A DNA stretch of 64,000 nt from Triplophysa rosa (Eukaryota > Chordata > Actinopteri > Cypriniformes > Nemacheilidae). The position numbers and the translations under genes are program-made. A model generated the notes under the pieces. It saw only the letters and a list, made by a program, of their open reading frames with translations. It was not told the origin of the DNA and searched no databases. The number at the start of each line of letters is the position of its first letter. Position 1 is the stretch's first letter. The stretch spans positions 9,010,835 to 9,074,834 of the forward strand of contig NC_079906.1 in assembly GCF_024868665.1 (NCBI RefSeq), given 5' to 3'. Below are positions 58,109 to 64,000 of the stretch, piece by piece.

Positions 58109-58517
58109 TTGTGAGACAGGATGATGGTAACAAAGATTTTCCAGTCTGGCCGGGTTATGAGTGCTCTGGGCTTTAACCTTGCTGGAGAGGTGAGAGAACA
58201 TGATGACTTATTTAACACTGGGAAAGAATCATGTCCATACTGAATAACTTTTTTCTTTACTTTTTCATATTCTCAGGAACTTTTAAATAGTTTTTACTAA
58301 TGTGTTCTAGAAGCCCTTTTGTTGTTGGTTTAAAACTACCGAGACTCCTGAATTCATCAGTTGACTGGTTGTGAGACAAGAGGACAGTAAACATTTCCAG
58401 TCTGACCAAATGTTATAGTGCATGGGCTTTAAAACTTTGCTGGAAAGGTAGGAAAACATGATGACTTATTTAACATTGGGACAGAACCACCCAAACCCTG
58501 TCCATATATACTGAATA
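58109..58517 (+). repeat. Diverged direct duplication, period about 260 bp
   Basis: 58109-58247 and 58369-58517 share, in order, ttgtgagaca, ttccagtctg, tgggcttta, tttgctgga-like, aacatgatgacttatttaac and tccata..ctgaata. Similarity is about 75% by eye. The copies are separated by about 120 bp that do not match. Confidence 0.75.
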
Positions 58518-58568
58518 TACTTTATTTTTGATGCATATTGCCTGTCTAAAAATACTGAGGGATGATAG

Positions 58569-59537
58569 TTAAAGCCACAATATGGAATAATTTTGTTATG
58601 AAATATCCCAAAATCACTTGCACAGTGTGATATAGTTCATGCAGTTGTGTACTTACATTATCCCAAATGTTCCCAAGAATGTGCAAATCCAGAGAAATTC
58701 CTATTTAAAATAATGGCCCGTCCCTTGTATTTGTCGCACATCAGAGACTTAATATCCGGTGCTACGCACTACCCTCAGTTTCCGGTTGTAGAAACTACAG
58801 CAACACGCAAATGCGGAAGTGGTTATACAGCATCTGGGACGCAGCATCTGTTGTTCTGTTATTATGGATCACGATTACTCTTTGGCGAGTAAACGAAACC
58901 CCAAAAAGCGTAAACGTACGCCAAATGAGGCAAGCAGGCTTATGGACAAACAAAGAAATAAAACAAGGATTAATATCGGCGTGACGTTTTCTAACGTAAT
59001 GGAGAGAGCTTCGCGACCAACTTGGACTGGACAGAGACTCCGCTCTGCATGTGTTTCAATAGACAGGTAAGCACATTTTTTCTATAATATACAGATTATT
59101 TGAATAGTTATGAATGCAGTTACCCTATAAAATACAGTATATGTCGCGCAAAAATATGTAGCCAGTAACGTTACTTGTAAATGCTGTGGGTTCGTTCAAA
59201 TTTACTTTTTAAACAACGACTGTATGACTGTTTTAAACATGTAAAACTGTGTAGCATTATGCTACCAAATCAATTGACAAAGTCCAATATCAGTCGCGGG
59301 CTAACGTAGCATTACATTCCACGTTTCTTGCAAGCTAATCATTACGATGACATAAAATAAAATTAATTCATTACCTCGTCCGTGAACATGATGGGCGATC
59401 TCCATACGCCTCTGGATGGTGAAAACGACATGTCCCATGATTCCACTCTCCTACATAACGTCATTTAGCTTCGCCTTTTGTTGTTGTTTCGAAAGTGCGC
59501 CATCTAGCGGTCCAAATATTCAATATTGTGGCTTTAA
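58569..59537 (+). mobile_element. TTAA-flanked element carrying an exon-like ORF
   Basis: TTAA at 58569-58572 and 59534-59537 bounds 969 bp. Termini are agccacaatatggaat and atattcaatattgtggct, a terminal inverted repeat of about 17 bp. TTAA target choice is typical of piggyBac and Kolobok superfamilies. Inside is an exon-like coding segment (58864-59066) ending at a splice donor. No DDE transposase is present, so this is probably an internally deleted, non-autonomous derivative. Confidence 0.65.
58864..59066 (+). pseudogene. Exon-like coding segment with lysine/arginine-rich N-terminus, function unknown
   Basis: From the ATG at 58864 the frame reads MDHDYSLASKRNPKKRKRTP, then EASRLMDKQRNKTRINIGVT. 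The KR-rich stretch could be a nuclear localisation signal. The RNKTRINIGV block recalls proteins encoded by repeats in many fish, in which it is followed by a WRELRD-type motif. That motif is present here only in the +1 frame (around 58999-59060), which implies a 1-bp indel near 58998. The segment ends in cag|gtaagc at 59066/59067, a strong splice-donor match. I infer a decayed first exon of a transposon gene; function is not known to me. Confidence 0.5.
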
Positions 59538-62154
59538 GTGGAATTGTGGCAGCCGGTGCATGTGAGACTGACACTTTAAAGCTCGTTAATATTATACTGG
59601 AATGATTTATTGTAGGCCTATAATGTAGCAGTTATTTAGTTTAGTTAATGCAAAGACTGTGGAGGAAGCGCTGCACATTCTTATATAAATCATGTTTGTT
59701 TCGTCTGTTGAAGGATGCATGTTAATGTCACGACCCATAGGGGGCGATGTTGCAGGAATGACCCAAACAAACAACGTTAACTTTATTCGCAGCAGGTGAG
59801 TGGTGGTCTGTCCATCGTGATTTCTCTGTTAAACGTTGGTTTTAAAACATATACGAAAATTTTTGTCTTTGTCTGTGGCTTAAATCGAACCTCATTTTTA
59901 TGTACAATTGTGAATGTTGGTCGATTTTGCTGACTTTAGCGAGCACAAAGTGCTTTGTAGTTGGCCTTCTCGGCAAGATTTCTTTTCATATAACTTAAAC
60001 TAGTTAAAATGCAGTATCATCCCCTCTTTTCGGGAGCCTCTTAATATTATTGAGAATGCCCGAGTCGATATTTTTGGGAAATGATTATTCTTTCTCAGTT
60101 CTAAATCTCCATAATGGATAACAGCACTTTAACAAAGGTCTTGCTCTGTTCTTGTTTTGCCCTCCGTCAAAGAAAAAACTTCAAACGTGCATTGAATTAA
60201 CTAGCCTACCATAAACTTCTAGGCAGCATCAGAAACGTACATTTTGTTTGCACCATACATTTTTGCTCACGCGGTTACTCGCTGATGATGTCACACGCCG
60301 ATCGGTCGATCTGCCCAACACTGCATAAAGTCAAAAAACTGTGATGTTTTTATCTCTACATTCTGTCTGATAAAATGTAAAAGAAATGGTGTCAAATTAT
60401 ATTTCAAAATTTACGTTTTACAATGTCAACATTTAATTCACAGTAACTGTGGGACAGTAACGTTAACCCTCATTCCCTCAGTAAAAATGGCAGTTTCTTT
60501 AATCATGTTTCTTTAAATCACTATGTACATAATTAAGTTATAAACAATAGCTGAGCCTAACCATGGCATTCAATTCTGGCATACTCTTTTATAAACACTG
60601 GACTTTTTTAATTTACAAAAATTATTTAGTGCATAAATAAAATGACCCATCCACTTTTAGTCCTGTCAGTTGAACGTGAAGTACCTGTAAATTGTTTTCA
60701 GCTTTTGGCAGCACTCCTATTCTTTGGGCTTAAATTTCAATGCAAATTGAACAGCGAGAGTGATGCAGAAGAACTAAACTTGAGCATTAAATTCTTTATC
60801 TACAGTATATGTGAGGCTTTACACTCAATGTAAAACACATCTGGACAAAAGATGTACAATCAAACTTCAAATAACATACTGCAAGTGTGCCTATGTGTCC
60901 CAGAAATGTTGTCTGGATAGGCAGTGCTCTTGGTTTTGAAAGACAGTTTCTAGCTGACTGGGATTTTTTCGTCTTTGTATCATTTCTGTAAACCAGAGAA
61001 TAATTTGCAGTGGAGAATAGGAGTAAAAAATGGAAATGGATTTAACAAGAGATATGGGGATGACTGGCCCAGCAGTAATTGTAGCTACAGGGGCGAGGTT
61101 TGATGAATAGTGAGGGTTCCAAAATATTCTGCCAGGACACTTTCAGGCATCAAGAGAGGAGGATAATGAATATTTATAGGATGAAGCAGAGAATGAGATT
61201 TTTAGGCCTGGTCTTGTTTATGCTTGCATTGTTGATATTGGGAAGAGAAGTTTATTGTCGGTATTTTAATATTATAGTTTCTCTTTTTTAGTTTTGGTCA
61301 GCTATAAATGTTATCAGTAATAGTACAGTGTGATCAGTTATAGCCTTATATTGGTAAATAGTTCTCCAACTTCCCCAAAAAGGCATAGTCCCCCAATATT
61401 TGCATTTATCTATCCATGGGACTCAAATGGAGAAATTTTCCACATATGGACATTTTATGGTTGCCAAGGGATTAAAGTACAAAAAGCCCTATGCTAGAAG
61501 TTCATGCATCTTGTCATTATACTGATTGTCATTGACCTTAAATCCCTTTTGTTCTTTGTAATCTAGGGCTCATCTGTTTATTCAGCATTTCTTCAGATGG
61601 TAGGAGTAACTGGTCCTAAGAAAGATGGATGTGGCCAGAGTAGATGCTTCCAGTGAAGGTGCTACTATGCTCCAGCCCAGACACCCTGCGGTAAAAGCTT
61701 ACACATCCTAAAAATAAGACTTTTATAGTGCTTTTATGCATATTTATGGTGGATTTAAGCATATGTATTATGTTTGCTAGTGTTCAAGAGTAACAATGAT
61801 CTCTCATTATTCTTTAAAATTACTTTATAAATGCACTTAAGCGCAGATCTGTTCAGAATATTCAAAGTCAGGTTTTGTTCACTGGTGTACTGATGGATGA
61901 AATGTATGTACGGTATGCATGCTTTTCAGTTTGCTTCCATTGAAGACCATTGCCGTTTCTGTCTTCATCAATTCCATCAGTTTCCCACTGCCATAAAATC
62001 AGATCCCTTTATTTTGGGATAATTTATAATCGTAGATGCATTCGCTTTTATTTTTCATGATACACCTATTGGTTAAATGAACACCAGATGCTGTCAGTTT
62101 CATAATATCTGCAAACATTACATTTAAGAGAGTACGTGAGAACATTATTTATAT
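59538..62154. other. Unassigned 2.6-kb stretch
   Basis: 59728-59800 (atgtcacgacccatag, aacaacgttaactttattcg) has the feel of an LTR edge, but no partner or boundary could be found. The rest has no supported feature. Confidence 0.4.
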
Positions 62155-62624
62155 TGTGACGGGCAGAGAAACGAGACGGGCAGAGAACTTCGATATAAGG
62201 CCCCGGAGGGTGATTTATTACAAGGCTTTGTACAGTGAACAGTGAGAGTATCGTGGGGCATTAACTCTGTCCGTTTAGGTGGTGAGATCTCGTCATGAAT
62301 CCTCCGGGGGTGTGAGTAGAAGTGCTCTTGGTGAGTAGTGGGGTGTACCTGCCGATCGTTAGCCACTGGTCTCTGAAAATGGAGAAAGATCAACACGTTA
62401 GTCATCAGGCAACTAGTGGAGAACAAGCTCCCTCTTCCTTATTCCTCTTCTGTTTATATGGGGTGAGCTTGATGGGGAGCAGGTGCCAAAGATCGGCAGG
62501 TGCGGCGGCTTGATTGCGCCGTTTCTTTGGCGATGCTGATTTGCCATTGGCCGACTCGCCACACTCGCGTCGCCTGCGTCTCACTTTGAAGGCATCCTCC
62601 GGAGGCGAGTTTGTCCGCCACATA
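62155..62624 (-). repeat. Possible LTR fragment
   Basis: The left edge tgtgacgggcagagaaacg contains a direct gacgggcagagaa duplication. On the minus strand an AATAAA signal (cttgtaataaatcaccc) lies about 55 bp before a cgtcaca end, as at an LTR 3' end. The other end and target duplications are not defined, so this is tentative. Confidence 0.3.
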
Positions 62625-62989
62625 ACTGTATGTTTACTCAGCCGCCGTCGAGCACGTCAGAAATTGCTCTGGCCGCCCTGCAAACAACGCTGTAGAAAGA
62701 TTCGTGAATGCTCTGGCGCTCTGCCATAGACCAAAGTTTACAGGGCTGCGTGCTCTGGAATCCTGTCAAGCGGTGGACTTCTATGTTCCGATTGATTGCC
62801 GCCGAACCGCGTCATAGCTCATTACCATAAAGTTGACCTGATTTCAACTCTTCTCAACGCCGTCAACGGCTAAGATGCGCAGCTTCTTGCCGCTGCTCAC
62901 TGCTCGCTGCCGGCTCACATTGAAAATGAATGACTTCCTGCCACTTTGACGCTCTCGACGGCGGTGGTGTGAACGCACAGCAAGCCTTC
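62625..62989. other. Unassigned CpG-rich stretch
   Basis: GC-richer than its surroundings, with many gccg and cgccg words (62760-62960) and segments like those at 31490-31640. No coding frame with a domain is seen. Could be a decayed repeat. Confidence 0.4.
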
Positions 62990-63028
62990 GCATGTGACAT
63001 CCGGAGGACTTCGAATGAGACACAGCTA
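62990..63028. mobile_element. hAT-like end fragment
   Basis: catccggaggacttcgaatg and agacacagct correspond to the right terminus of the 31774-35208 element. The left end was not found. Confidence 0.4.
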
Positions 63029-64000
63029 CAGTTGATGAGCTGTGACACAAACATTTCTTTCACAAATTTATTTTAACATGCAAACAGTAGCATAACAAAA
63101 AGGTCAACAATAGCACCTGCATTCACATATTATCACATTTTCACGAACCTGCAGCATTTTGGACAATGGAGAAAAACGAAAATAATATAAATCCAAAGCA
63201 TAAAATAAACAGGCAAGAAAATAACTTGACAAATTATGACAAAACGAAAACACAGAAGAACCGGCAAAGTTTATTTCCGTCAGAAAGTTTTTTCATCAAA
63301 TAAAAATAGTAGGCCTACCTCAATCCAAAGCTTGGCTAGTTTTTATTTAATAAACATGTTTACGTGTTGTGGGGACAGTCTGGAGCCTGCTGACAATTAG
63401 ACCCGTGGCAAAAAACACCCTTTCAGATGGCACGGGTGTCACGGGAATGCAGAGATAACACCTCGGGAAGCGCATTTCATTTGCTTTCCACCAGCCAGGA
63501 TTAAGATCCAAAGAGGGCATAAATGTGTCTTAGCTAAACAGACATAAATCCGATCTGCTATACCCACACAAAATACAAATTTTATTTATTACTTATTCAT
63601 ATTTCACATTGGTATTTTTACGTCACGTCTAAAAGAAGGCAGGGAAACCACGGGTTGTGCTGTTTTCTCCTCCTTTCCAAAGCACACAGGAGGCTGCCGA
63701 TGCTAAGCATCCATGATATGAGTTTATGTAAAGGATAAATTGATTGCAAGCACCGAAATTCGCTCCCCTTTAGCTTTGCTTTGCTGAGCTTCATTTCGCT
63801 GCGGTGTAGACATGCCGGGAAGACAGAGAATTTAACAGCGCGATTGTCGCGTGTCTACATTTGAAACAACAAACTTGAGCTTGAGCAAGGCTGCCAATGA
63901 AGCACTCCGTTTTGAGGAGTAAAGCCCTCACAAATGTGGCCTCAACAACCCGATGAATTACACTTGTTACAAGTGGTTTGCGTGATCAGATTTTAATCTG
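63029..64000. other. Unassigned stretch to window end
   Basis: No gene or repeat recognised. Confidence 0.4.

Noticed and set aside
59728..59800. Possible LTR edge (atgtcacgaccc)
   Set aside because: No second LTR, target duplication or polyadenylation signal could be tied to it.

Overview
The window looks like intergenic or intronic DNA from a teleost fish, most likely a cypriniform (carp/zebrafish-like). The basis is its repeat content: tRNA-headed SINEs whose tail carries the fish motif ttggcagac..ttttatcca, L2-type LINEs, a DIRS-like fragment, fish Tc1-type termini, and many short inverted-repeat elements I recognise from cyprinid genomes. No host protein-coding gene, rRNA, tRNA gene or CRISPR array can be supported. 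Every convincing coding stretch belongs to a transposable element. I had no database, so family names are recognition from memory and the clade calls are tentative.

Layout. 1-20.3 kb: AT-rich DNA with scattered SINEs, short TIR elements (3569, 6263, 8014, 10908, 13953), a deleted Tc1-like copy (12121-12595) and members of a TTAA-flanked MITE family (1-217, 8846, 18394, 19861-20254). 22.6-24.0 kb: a MITE copy (22594-23747) split by a DIRS-like fragment that carries the start of a reverse transcriptase, followed directly by another TIR element. 25-30.9 kb: hAT-like and Angel-like elements, a perfect 20-bp hairpin and two L2 3' ends. 31.8-35.9 kb: a nested cluster. A non-autonomous LTR retrotransposon (32366-35140, minus strand, gag-like ORF with a 33-bp minisatellite) sits inside one TIR element and abuts a second. 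36-46.4 kb: more Angel-like copies, microsatellites, CACTGTAAAA-type elements and a solo LTR (43689-44249, TSD ctatt). 47.1-49.9 kb: an L2-type LINE with a complete RT domain and one frameshift, inserted into the 3' end of an older LINE of another lineage. 53.0-55.0 kb: a second non-autonomous LTR retrotransposon with near-identical LTRs. 55.7-59.5 kb: AT-rich MITEs, a diverged ~260-bp duplication and a TTAA-flanked element containing an exon-like ORF with a good splice donor. 59.5-64 kb: mostly unassigned.

The most interesting biology is in the two LTR elements. They share leader sequence, LTR ends and almost the same 33-bp minisatellite, although they are 20 kb apart and in opposite orientation. 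The two LTRs of the first are mosaic: nearly identical at both ends but very different in a central block of roughly 200 bp. That is hard to explain by ordinary ageing after insertion.
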